Shown one piece after another: positions 45,306 to 56,502 of a stretch of DNA of 64,000 bases. The notes under the pieces are model-generated. The model had not been told where the DNA came from. It saw only the letters and a program-made list of their open reading frames with translations, and searched no databases. Both the position numbers and the translations under genes were made by a program. Numbering within the stretch: the first letter of the stretch is position 1; each line of letters starts with the position of its first letter. The stretch comes from Eudorina sp. 2006-703-Eu-15 (taxonomy: Eukaryota; Chlorophyta; Chlorophyceae; Chlamydomonadales; Volvocaceae): assembly GCA_003117195.1 (NCBI GenBank), contig BDSI01000028.1, forward strand, positions 310,001 to 374,000, read 5' to 3'.

Positions 45306-48300
45306 TCACCACATCGGGGCACCCGCCTCCTCCCCATCCTCCTCCTCCTCCTCCCCGTCGGGCACCACATCCGTGGACCGCATCAGCCGCACGAACAGCG
45401 CCATCTGCCGCTGGCGCTGCCGCCCCTGCTGCTGCTGCTGCTGCTGTTCCCGCCTCCCCTCCGAGGCCCCTCCTGGGCCCCCGTCTCCCGCCCCGCCTGT
45501 GGCAGCCCCCCGCTCCACCTGCGTCCACCTCAACTGCTCCAGGGGCTCACACAGCGCCTCCTCCACCTCCCTCCCACCGCCGCCTACACCGCCTAACCCA
45601 CCACTGAGCTCAACACCGTCCGCCCACTGCCCCGCTGGGCCCCTCGCGGTCGGCCCCTGCCCAGCTCCTCCCGCAACGGCCGCAACCCGCCCTCGGTCGA
45701 CCTGCAGCAGCAAACTGCCGGGCTGCTGCGAGGGCGGGTGGGACCCCGAGTAGGGCGGCCACCGGGGCACAGGACCCCACTGCTGACCGAAGCCGCGCGA
45801 GCCAGCGCGGTGCAACCCGCCCTTCTTGTTCTTGGGGAGTTGCGGCGGCCGCCTCGGTCCCAGCAGGTCCACGGCTGCGGCTGCATCGCCCATCAGACCC
45901 AGCGGGTAGGGCAGGGGCTGTGCGGGTGCAGACCAACCCCAGCCCCACATCGGCTGCGGCTGCGGCTGGGGCAGGTCGTCGTCCCCCAGGGCCCCGCCAC
46001 TGCGGAGAAGGGCGTCCACGCTGGAGGCCACGTCGGGCCGCAGCCTCAGCCTGCGGAGGAGCGGGAGGGGGTGTACAGGAAATTGGTAGACTTATTTGTA
46101 TTTGTACTGCGCTGCGGGAGGGGGTGGGGTAGGAGGAAGACGGGGTGGCAAGAGTGACCGTACGAGCGAGGTGGGGATGGATATCGGGTTATGGGTACTG
46201 ATATGGATGTCAGCGCCAGGTGGAGATTCGCTCAAGCGGCTGCGCACTAAGCCCCGCACGTCGCATCAGCTCCAAGCCAGCCAGGTGTAAGCGGGCGTGT
46301 ACGGGTTGCCGGCCCCGGTGTTACCCGTCCGTGGTTGCCAGTCCGGGAGAACCATCCACCCACCGACCCAGCCCGCCCGCCCAACCCACCTGCCGCAGTT
46401 CAGCACCTCCACCAATGTCCTGGGGAACACAGGGCAGGGCAGGGAGGGCCAATGGCGATAATGAGGGCAGCCGCGGGCGATGGGTGCGCTGGAAACGTGT
46501 CCCATACTGCATACTGCCCGTTTCGCCCTACCCCTCCCGCCCGGGCAGCCTCCTAATGATGGCGTTTTCTGTGTGCTCCCCCCGGGCCCCGCTTTTTTGT
46601 CGCAGTCCTTTCCTTCCATGGACTGCCTACGGCCCCCTGCACCTCCTTACGATATCCGCCCGCGGGCTCCCCCAATGCACCCGTTGGCCCCCGGTCCAAA
46701 CCACACGCCACCACACGGCACGATACCTGAACGTGGGCGCCCCCCTCCGCTCCGTGCGGGTCTTGCTGCCGCCGTTGGTCCGGTCCGCTCGCATGTCCCC
46801 CAGGGTCACCGTCTGCAGGTGGTGGAGAGCGGGGCACATACACACCACCGCAGGTTATCACCCCGGGTTCATCTGATTTCATAATGATCACTAGTTAACA
46901 CCGGTCCTGCCCGGCCCTGCTTGGCCCTGCTCGGCCCCATTTCCTAAGCTGCACTGCGCGCGCTACCACACCCACCGTAAGACGCACGAAAACAGCCTGT
47001 GGTGGCGCCCCCTGCGCCCCCGCATGGCTTCACTCTCACCAGCACAGGTTACCGCCCCCCGGCCCGCTCCATCACCTGCAGGCCCCTCCGAAACCGCACC
47101 AGGGTCGCCCTGCCCTCACCCTCCTCCCCGACCCCGGCCCCTCAGGCTCACCTGCAGCCCCCCCACCAGCGAGTTGATCTCCGCGTTGTGCAGCAACGAG
47201 TCCAGGTCGGTGCCGTGGGCGGTGGCCACCAACATGACCCCCCGCTGGGAGATGGTGCGGGCGGCGTCCGCCTCCTGAGCGGGACACCCAACCGCGGGGG
47301 TAGCACAGCGCAGCGCAGCACAGCACAGCAGCGCAGATCACAGCAGAACACACACAGCACAGCAGCGCAGGGCGAGGCAGGGCAGGCAAGCGCAAGCGGG
47401 TGGTGAGAGTCAGCTCCGCGGGCGCTGCGGGGCCCCCTTCCTCCCCGCCCACCGCACTGCCTGACCGCGGTCGAGCGATGACCCGACCCCGACCCCGACC
47501 CCGATCCTCAGCCTCCCAGGCTCCCGCTCCGAAAGGTGCCCCGTCCTACCCCGCTCCTCTTCATCCCCTCAGTTTATTACCCACACAAGCACCCAATCCA
47601 CCGACTAACACGCATACGGATACCCATACGGATACGGTGCTCCCACGCGCACCTGTCTGTTTGCAATCTCGTCCACCACCACCACCTCCGGTCCGTGGTT
47701 CTGTACCGCCTCCAGCATGCGGCGGTGCAGCTGGCTGCGCTCCCCCACCATCACCCGCCGGGCGGAGCCGATGCAGGGGTGCGGCTGCACGTCGCCGCCT
47801 TTGGGGGTGGTGGTGGTGAGGGGTTGCGGGGCCGGGGACAGGGCGTTGGTGAGGGGTGTGCGTGTGGTGTATGGCGGGGGCGGGGGGGGGATGCAGGCGC
47901 AAAGCAGGGCGTGCTTGGGGGCCGGGGTTCCGGGATAGGGTGGGGGAGGTCCGGCCACTGGCTGCATCCTGGACCGCACAGGCTGTGGGGTGCCCGCCAC
48001 CGGTGCCATCATACCGGTCGTAGCTGTGCGCGAAACGGAACTCCAACGGAACTCGAAAGGAGCGAATGACATGAACCAATCCAGACCCCACCCACGACCA
48101 CCACCACCACCAAATCAACAACTGCCCAACTGTCAAACCACATGCACGCTCGGTAACCGCGATGCCCCCGAGCCGTAACATGAATCGCGACACCCCAGGC
48201 AGACCTGAGCAGGCGGACAGACACGACCCGCAACACCGCCCTTGCTACAGCCGCACCGAGCCGACCGGCTCGCGACCCAGCAACGCCGCCCCCACCCGCC

Positions 48301-51300
48301 GCCCCCACCCGCGATCTCGTTGCTGGTGTCCACCACCACCACGCTCAGCTGCAGGTCGTCCGCCAGCAGCCGGGCGATGTCCCGCAGCAGGGTGGTCTTG
48401 CCGCTGCCGGGGCGGCCCAGCACCAGCAGCGAGCTGCGGGAGGGGCAGGACCGGACAACGGGACCGGCCCACGCAGCTGGAGGGAAGGACTCTGGGAAGG
48501 GGAGGGGTGAAGGCAGGAGACGCAGGGGGGGAAGGACGAGGGACCTCCGCTACCGGAGCGAAGCAGCTACGGTGGTGAGAAAGTCGCAGGACGCCAGACC
48601 TGCCGTAAACCTTCCGGCAAAGGTGTACGACGCGCGCAGGTACCACCCCAGTGGCTATCTAGATACATCATGCCCCTTCGCCTGTGTCCTTGAGTCGCCA
48701 AGGCGCCTGGCCGAGGAGCCGCCGACGCATCCACCAAACTACGATCCAGACGCGACCCGGCCCGCGCAGAACACCACCACGTGACGTCGTACACGATGCG
48801 CTGGTTCCCACAGTGTCGCGAGGCTCGCGGATGAGGCTCCAGCACTCCGAGGAAAGTGCCGCGCCCATCCCTCCCACCCCACGCCATCTCGCACCCCGAA
48901 CCCGTCTCGCTCTCACACGGATTGCCGCAACAAGGGACCCCTAGGCGCCTTACTCAATTGCCGCCGTCAGAGAGGGGAGGGCCTCAACGTCCTCCCTACG
49001 GAACCGCCAGACCACCCACCCAATTTCCTATACCCGCCCACCCACCCGCGCAGGTTGCGAGCAAATCCAGCGCCGGTGCCCCTCCGCCGTGCTGCCCCTG
49101 CCGCCGCCGCCCATCCTCCCAACAGCCCCGTAGGGCCGGCAGCGGCAGCAGCAGCAGCACCACCACCACTGCCGGCACTACCATCAGCGCCAATGAATTC
49201 GGGAGCCCCGGGCGCTCCCGGGAAGAACTGCGGCGCGGGAAACAACATGGAGGTGCCCGGCTGCTGCAGCTGCAGCTGCTGTTGCAGCTGAAGCTGCTGC
49301 ATGTAGCCGGGCGGGCCCGAAAGTGCCCCTGCCGGCTCCGGAACCCGGACTGCCCGCCGACCGCGTCCCGCCAGGTCCGTCAGCACGTCGCGCAGCGCCT
49401 CAGCCACTCCGCGTACGTGTCGGCCCACGCGGTACGTCAGGCCGTACACGGAGCCGTCCATTGGGCTGAACATGGCGCTGATTCTGCGGGGACGTATTCG
49501 GGAGGCCCGCTGGACCGTATCACAAGGGGGAGCGAGTGTGGAGGCGAGCCAGCCCTGATACTCGTTGGGCGATGCGGTGGCTGCGTGTGTTTTAGCGTAT
49601 GCGCAAGCGCTGAGGTTCGAGATGAGAACAGCTGGGAACCTGCTGACCCCTCTCCGCTCTCCCCGCCGCGGACCTTCCCCGCCCCAACCCACCGCTGTAG
49701 GGTGCATCCCGTGACCGCATCCACCCGCCCGCCCGCACCAACCCACCCCACCTGTGCAGTGTGCCCGGCGGGCAGCACCGGTTGTCACTGCCGAACAGCT
49801 GCATCGAGTTTAGGCCGCCGCCCGCACCCCCGGCACCACCTGCACGTGGGCCAGCGCCAGAGCCAGCGCCACCATACCCACCATCAGCCTCCTCGCCACC
49901 GCTGCCAAGTCGCTCCCCGAAGTGCTGATCCTCCCATCCCAGCACTTCGGCGCCCCCGAAAGCCTCACGTCGCTTGATTGGGGGCTCTGCAGCAGGTGCG
50001 GGCAACACCAGCCCCGGTGCAGGCAGGCAAGTGATGGCGGCAGGCAGGCAGGCAGGCAGGCGGGCAGGCGGGCAGGCGGGCAGGCGGGCAGGCGGGCAGG
50101 CGGGCAGGCGGGCAGGCGGGCAGGCAGGCAGGCAGGCGGGCAGGCGGGCAGGCAGGCAGGCAGGCAGGCGGGAAGGCAGGCAGGCAGGAGGGCAGGCAGG
50201 TGCTTCGTCACCACCAACCCGCCCTCAGTTGATTGTGCCACCATCCCGCCCACGCTGAGGGCTGCATGCCCACCCACTCACCTTCGCCCGGGTACCCTTC
50301 AGCCTGCGCTGAATCAAACTCTCTGAACCGCTTACGGGGTCCGGCCCCCAGCAGTCGACCTCCCTGGGCCTGGGTCCCCGCCGCGGCAGCCTGCTGCATG
50401 TAGCTGTGAAGCGCCCGCATCGCCTCACTGATGGAAACCTGCCGCCGCCGGGAGGGTGAGTAGGGGCCATGGAGGGTAAGGGTGTTGGGCCGGGGAAGGA
50501 CAGCGGAGGCAGCGGAGGGCAGGAGAGGATAGCGCCCTGGTATCGGCATGCCCAGCCCCGGTACGCCCTCTCCCCACTTCCTTACCTCCCTCCCTCCCCC
50601 CATCTCTGGCAGTCAGCGCCGCCAATTACCTCTGAACTGATTCGCAAGTCCCTCCCGCCCACCCACCCCTCGGCCCTCCCTCAGCCCCGGCCTCACCGCC
50701 ACCGAGATTGTCTCCTTGCTCCCGTCCGAGAACGCCAGCCGCACCGCCCGCCCGCTGTCCACCGCTATGTCCACCAGGAAGCGCTGGCCGCCCCCGCCCC
50801 CGCCCCCGCGGAAGCAACGCCGGGTCGCGCGGCCGCCGTACCGGCGGCCGTCACCACCGCCGCCGCCGCGGCCGCTGCTGCTGGGTCCCGCGCCCTCTTT
50901 CCCCTCGTCCTGATCGGCCGCGGCGACGCGGCGCCGGACTGCTTCCCGCAGTCTGCGGGTGAGCGCGGAGAGGCAGCAGCGCATCGAGGCGCGGTGCAGG
51001 CAGCGAAGCAGCACAGCACCCCCAGCCAGTGCTCCCGGCGTTCCGGCGCCTCCCGGTTGGACCCTGGTCGGCGCGGTGCACCCCTCGCCGCTCGTACACA
51101 GGGCTTGCTGCTTGCTTCGCACACATGGGTGACAGCCGCTCGCCCGCGCACGACGCATTGCCGGCCAGCGATGTGCGGGAATTCCGCCGGGGAGCCCCAA
51201 TCGTCCTCCGCCGGTCCCAACCTTGCCCTGGCGCCTGGCACCCATCCGCGGACCTGCTGGTCTCAATATTGCAGACCCCGCCCTCTCTGACCCCGCAAGT

Positions 51301-53805
51301 GCCCCGGCCCCCCGCCGCCGCCCTCCACAACCCACATCGCCCTCGGTTTGGGTTTCCACACACACCCCACACGCCTGGTTCCTGACATCGTTGCCATCGG
51401 TTTCTCATCTCGCGGCTCAGTTTTTCTTATACACTCCCCTTTCTTTTTCCATTTAACCCCCCTCACCCGTCAGGCAGCACCTGCAGGAACACGTCCAGCT
51501 CCGAGTCCTCCGGGACCTGGACCCGCGGCTCCTCGCCCACCGCCTCCTCGCAGGAGGCCGCTGCGGCGGAACCCGACTGCCGCGGCCCCGCCCGCTCATC
51601 CGGGTCGGCACGACCCGCAGCCTGCGCACTGCCAGCAGCGGGTCCGGGGCCCTCTGCCACGTCAGCCCCGGAGCCGTAGCCGCCCGGGGCCAGTCCGGTG
51701 CCGTGATGCAGCATCTGGGTGGCTGGCGGGCCGTCCGAGTTCCTTCCATCCACAGCCTTATGTACCGCATTGGGTGCGATATCAGTCGTTGCGGGCTCCC
51801 CCAACGGGGGCGGATTGCCCTCCTGCTCCTGCTGCTGCTGAGAGGCATCCTGCTGTGGCCGCTGCTGGTTGTGGTAATCGTACAGCTGATCGTTGTGTCC
51901 GTACTGCTGTTCGTGCTGCTGGTACTGGGCATGCTGCTGGTAGTTCTGGTGTTGGTGTGCCTGCAGCTGATGCTGTGGCGCGGCGGTGTCTTCCATGCGC
52001 AGTCGCCCCCGGCCGTCGCGGCCGATCTGCAGCCGCGCGGGACGGCCCGACAGGAGGCCCGCCGCCCACCAGGCGGCCGGCGGGATGACCTCACCGCCGC
52101 CGCCAACAGTACCCCCGCCGCCGCCGCCACCTGCCATATCGGGCCAGGGAAGCTGGTGCTGGTGCTGATAGGGCTGCTGTTCTTGTTCTTGTTGCTGCGG
52201 GTGCTGGTGGTGGTGGTGGTGGTGGTGGTGGCGCAGTTGGCGCTGATTTCCCGCACCGCCCCTGCCCTGCCCCTGCAACGGTTCGCGCCGCTCCCTCCGC
52301 TGCGCCCTGCTCCCCTGTCCCCCAGCCCCGCCCTCACGCCGTTTATCCTGCCGGCCCCGCGGGCGTGCCGGCGCCGTCGGCCAAAGGGCGGGGAGGAGCC
52401 TGGGTGCCGCGGGATCCCCGTCCCTCGGACCCTCGTAGATGTCCCGATCGGGGTACGACGGCCCCGCCGCAGCAACTCGGGGCACAAAGTCATCATTATC
52501 ATCAGAATCATGAAGGCGGCCCTCATCGTCGTCCACTACTGCCGGCGGCGCCATGTCCGTGTGCGTGTCCTTGGGACCTCGTGCCGGTTTCGGGCCACCG
52601 CCACGTCCGCCGCCTCTGCCCGCCACAGGCGGCGCCGCACCGCCCGGCTGGTCGTCCACCTGGCCCGTGTCGGCCACGCGTGGCTCCCCGTCAATTCCAT
52701 GCGGGATCCAGCCGAGCTCGCCCGCCGCTAGCTCTCCCGGCCCCGATGTCGCGCCGGCTGCACCGCCACCGCTGCCGCCGGCGCCGCCACCAACATCATT
52801 GGCGGCTGCGCGGATATCCGCTGTTGCTGTCGCGCCCGGTTTTAAAGCCAGACCCGGTTCCGGGCCGAGGTCTGCGTCCGGACCCACATCGGCGTCGCCC
52901 TCTTCACTGAAATCGCTCCGCGCGTCTTCATCCTCATAGCCGTCGTCCTCACCGTCGTCGTCTGCCGCATCATCGGCCGCCGCATCCCGCGCCTGCTCCT
53001 GCTGCTGGTTCGCGCTCGCGCCCATCCCATCTGGCGTCACGGCGCGGCTCATCACCAGGTGAAAGGCCTCATCCGGCTGCAGCGAGAACGGGTCGCCCGA
53101 GGGTAGGTCGCTCCAGGCTTGCTTGCAGCACTTCAGGGACAGGAAGCAGCCCTTTCGCGTTCCCAGGCTGCGGATCACGAACACCCCGGAGCGCCTGAGC
53201 ATGTTCGCGAGCTTGCCCACCACGCGGGGCTTCTCGGGGGCGGACTGGACGGCGCGCTGAATCTCGCTCAGGCACACTTCGAAAACCTGCCCCCCCGCCT
53301 TGTCACTGGTGCGGGTTTGCCCCCTCGAGTGGTACTGGGTCAGGAGAGCTCGCACGCTGACGGCCACCACCAGGAGCCTATCGGCAGACACAGGTGCACG
53401 TCGATCGGGATGGATTTTGGCGGCCTTGCGCTTGTTTGGGTTGCGCGTCAGGCAGCAGGCATGCTGAGGGTGCAAAGTATACAGGTCGCTCGGAAGATGC
53501 GCAGCGCCATGACCATTATTAAAGGCGAGCAGTCCGTCCCGCCTTGTGAAGATGCCACTCTCGCAGAGCAGGCTCGGCAAGCTTGTATTGCACAAGTCCT
53601 TCATGTGCCCTTTTTTATACGCTGAACGGACGGCCTCCACCAGGTCATCTTCGTTTATTCCAGGATGCGGGTCTTGTGCTCGGTCAACGTTTTTGGTGTG
53701 CTGTATAAGAACACGAGCGGCCTGGGTGACGAGCTCCCTCTCCCGAGATGTCAAGATTTTAGCTCCAGGCACAATCGCCCATGGATTGCCCTTCCTTGGT
53801 GTCAT
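45306..53805 (-). CDS. ycf45/SPD1-like P-loop ATPase with long N-terminal extension, 11 exons
   Basis: Exons on the minus strand: 53805-51467, 50952-50697, 50438-50282, 49986-49752, 49483-49046, 48433-48309, 47798-47653, 47274-47152, 46812-46727, 46419-46390, 46050-45306; 1559 aa, all phases consistent. The core (about 770-1320) follows ycf45 proteins and their nuclear plant homologues (SPD1 family): [46 protein letters not shown], Walker [10 protein letters not shown] (about 1148-1156), [20 protein letters not shown], Walker [39 protein letters not shown] and RRGAPTF. Before it, exon 1 supplies 780 residues: an unrecognised ordered region (1-270) followed by Asp/Glu-, His- and Gln-rich low complexity. 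The C-terminus is Gln/Gly-rich. Exon 10 is 30 nt. The acceptor of exon 7 is AAG rather than CAG. A plastid role is inferred from the homologues; the N-terminus is not an obvious transit peptide. Confidence 0.87.
50041..50200. repeat. CAGG/CGGG tetranucleotide tandem repeat
   Basis: About 40 units of GGCA mixed with GGCG, in blocks, within intron 3 of the ycf45-like gene (minus strand). On the coding strand it is CCTGCCTG/CCCGCCTG, a pyrimidine-rich tract ahead of the exon 4 acceptor. Confidence 0.95.
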
Positions 53806-54985
53806 TCAGAAGGTCAAGGCCAAGCATAACGGCTCAGAAAACCGCGAGCCCATCAATGTCCTCCCCTGCGTGACGGCGCCAGCATGCAAAGGATTGCTCA
53901 ACGAAGCTAATATTGTATTTAAATTTTAACGCAACACCTTCGCAACACCCATTTAGTGAGCTGACCGGTGACACGGCGTATCGATGCTCCCTTTTGCCAT
54001 TCCATACACAGCACACCGCCAACGTACGACATCAGAGCGCATCAAGTCAAACTTAGCCCTTGAGCCCGTTAGAAGTAGTGTATTTAAAATAGCTAGGTTA
54101 CCTGTATGTAATAAGGATGAGATTGCGATGCGCTTTAAAAGCAGGTGCATAACATCACAACCGGAACCGTCAACATGCTGCTTTTCCATTGCTGGGAACC
54201 CACATTGTACAATACATGAAGAAGAACATGAAGGAACCTAGACATCTCGGTACGCAGTTGGAAAGGGCGGGAGGGCGGGGTAGCAATATGTTGCCGTCAA
54301 CAGCCGTTTGGTACGTGGCGACCGTTGCAAGCAGAGGAAAGCGGGATTTCTATCGGCACATCATTGCAAAGCAAGCTCTTCCCTGAATTAAAGGACATCA
54401 GCAGCACCGGCAAAGTCAATCTCCATAAGTGAAATGTCTATGCCGCGTGTATGGTACAGATTCTTAGCACATTCGATATGTATATTTAAGATTGTTTCAA
54501 ATGCAGTTGGAAAGGGCGGGAGGGCGGGGTGGCATTCGGTTGCCGTCAACAGCCGTTTGGTACGAGGCGACCGTTGCAACCTGAGGAAAGCGGGATTTCT
54601 TTCGGCACATCATTGCAAAGGAAGCTCTTCCCTGTATTAAAGGAATTCAGCAGCACCGGCAAAGTCAATCTCCATAACTGAAATGTCTATGCTGCGTGTA
54701 TGATACAAATTATTAGCACATTCAATATGTATATTTAAGATTGCTTCAGATGCAGGCACGTCGTACCACAAATGCAAAGGATTTCAAGGACTGAACGGAG
54801 GTTGGGGACCGTTTCAAGCGGCGGACAGCCACAAAAAACGTGAATGACCGTTGGAAGATCAATAAGAAGAAAATCACTCCCTCTATTCAACGATACAATC
54901 AGCAGCGGTCGACTCGCTGTCCTGGAGCCAAATGTCTATGCGTCGTGCCGTACAGGTCGGTCATTGTATCTAACGGGCTAATCCT
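53806..54985. other. Less GC-rich region upstream of the ycf45-like gene
   Basis: About 1.2 kb between the start of the minus-strand ATPase gene and the first LINE copy. It holds that gene's promoter and a pair of tandem repeats. No coding sequence is supported. Confidence 0.55.
54255..54751. repeat. Two tandem copies of a 248-bp repeat
   Basis: Copy 1 starts CAGTTGGAAAGGGCGGGAGG at 54255 and copy 2 starts identically at 54503. Both continue in register through CCGTCAACAGCCGTTTGGTA, GAAAGCGGGATTTCT, AGCAGCACCGGCAAAGTCAA and TATGTATATTTAAGATTG with about one difference per ten bases or fewer. The copies have diverged, so the duplication is not brand-new. No coding potential. Confidence 0.93.
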
Positions 54986-54988
54986 GTT

Positions 54989-55957
54989 TTGGACGACTTG
55001 GGTGCCCTCCTGCAGCGCCTACCCGCTAGCTGGGTGGCGGCCGCCCGGGAGGTCCTCCGGGGCGCGGCCGCCGCCCCGACCGAGATGGAGGCCTGGCGTG
55101 CGCTGCTTCGCGGGTTTGTGTGGCGCCCACCGGCCGGACCTCCTGTGCCACTGCTGCGCCTCACAGTCAAGACTGCCACGGCCTTACAGCTCGGCCCTTC
55201 CCTGCAGGACCTGGCGGACCGGCACCTGGCTTATATTGCGGATGCATATGGGCAGTTGCCGGTGCCGCCATCCGCCCTGGCCGACTTCCGCAGCACCCTG
55301 CGCAGGCTTTGGCGCCTGCGGTGGGAAAACGGCCACAAGGAGCCCCTCTGGCGGCTGGCGGTGCATGGGGTCGCGGGCTTCCCCGCTGTTTCGGCCAGCG
55401 CGGCGCGGCCAGGCGGACCGCGCCTCCGTGCAGCGGCCTGCTGCCCCTGTGGCGCGGCCATTTCGGGATCGGGATCGTGCTGGGTTCGGCGGCACCTTTT
55501 CTGGGATTGCCCTGTTGCGCAGTCGCTGCGGGAGGTGTTAGGGCTGGCGTTGGGGGCGTCGATCGGGCGGCTCGGTTCGGGTCTTCAGCGGCACCACCTG
55601 TGGCTTGTGGTCTGCCCGCCGGGTTTGCATCCGCCAGTCTGGGATGTCGTGGCCCTGGCGGCCTTGGCGGCCCTGGAGCGCGGCCGCCAACGCATGTACA
55701 ATGTGTGGGACCAGCGTACCCCCCTGGTGCGGGGGCGTCTCGCGGCGATCACGGTTGAGGTGGCTGCTGACTTTTGGGCCCGCCTCGCTTCCTTCGCCGC
55801 CCTGGGACTGGCCCCTCGGAATTGGGGTTCCGTTCCCTCTCAACACCCGTTCCTATGCAATGTGAATGGGCGTGTTGTCTTGAATGCTCCCCTGGACGTC
55901 GACTCTCCCCCTGCGTCCCGCGTGGGTGATCTGATGCGTGCCGGTGGCATGACCTGA
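54989..55957 (+). pseudogene. C-terminal LINE ORF2 fragment, copy A
   Basis: About 322 codons open from the truncation point with no genuine ATG at the start. It encodes the C-terminal part of a non-LTR retrotransposon polyprotein, including a Cys/His cluster of the kind usual there (CCPCGAA ... RRHLFWDCPVAQ). Compared with copy B one C is missing near 55918, which changes the last residues to RVGDLMRAGGMT. No reverse-transcriptase motifs remain, so it cannot be autonomous. Confidence 0.85.
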
Positions 55958-56432
55958 CTGTGTGCTACGTCGTCCACCCCGCCTTCTCGGCCGGGTCCGC
56001 TTCCGCGCGCTGTGTCCGTGCTGAACTTACTGAACTACGAGGGTTGTAGGGGTCCTCTGGTCCCGCCACCCTTGCGTTGGCGCTCGTGGTCTCGTAATCT
56101 TCTATTTGTTGGCTTGGTGCTGGTGGTCCCTGGATGAGTCATTGATGTATCCCGTACTCTGGTGCGGGATTGGCTGCATCGGTGCGTTGTGTCTTCCGGG
56201 CCGGGAGGTTGGCCCTGGTTCTGGGTGCTCAGTTGGCAGCCCTATGTGTCTTTAGGCTGGTTGTTGGCCGCAGTTTGCTCCTGCCCTTCGGCAGCTCATA
56301 CTTTTGAAGGCTTGGGTCCGGTGGTTCCTTGGCTTCTTTTCTTTGGCATGGCTCCTTGCTTCGTGCAGGGCATGCCCCTGGGGTAGGATGAACAGTCCGT
56401 CTACGCCTGTACGGCGAGCGATCAACTTGGTT

Positions 56433-56498
56433 GTTGGTCCCCCTTGTAACCGTGAATCCTAATCAGTTGGTCCCCCTTGTAACCGTGAATCCTAATCA
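56433..56498 (+). repeat. Two 33-bp LINE tail units
   Basis: Two perfect tandem units starting GTTGGTCCCCCTTGTAACCG (56433-56465, 56466-56498), followed by ATTG. The other copies end in one unit. Each unit contains TGTAA, the volvocalean poly(A) signal, about 15-20 bases before the element end. Confidence 0.93.
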
Positions 56499-56502
56499 AT
56501 TG

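Larger units (their letters stand above)
54986..56502 (+). mobile_element. LINE copy A, 5'-truncated
   Basis: Homology to copy B begins at 54986 (matching 58762) and continues to the common 3' end. It holds the last third of the ORF2-like frame and a roughly 550-bp 3' UTR, and ends with two 33-bp tail units. The sequence just upstream is unique, so this is where the element was truncated on insertion. Confidence 0.92.

Noticed and set aside
50041..50200. CRISPR-like array
   Set aside because: Uniform tetranucleotide repeat without unique spacers, in a eukaryotic intron.
51703..52731. 342-codon plus-strand ORF with many Leu/Val runs
   Set aside because: Antisense of CAG/CAC repeats in exon 1 of the ycf45-like gene; the Leu/Val runs are reverse-complement artefacts, not membrane helices.
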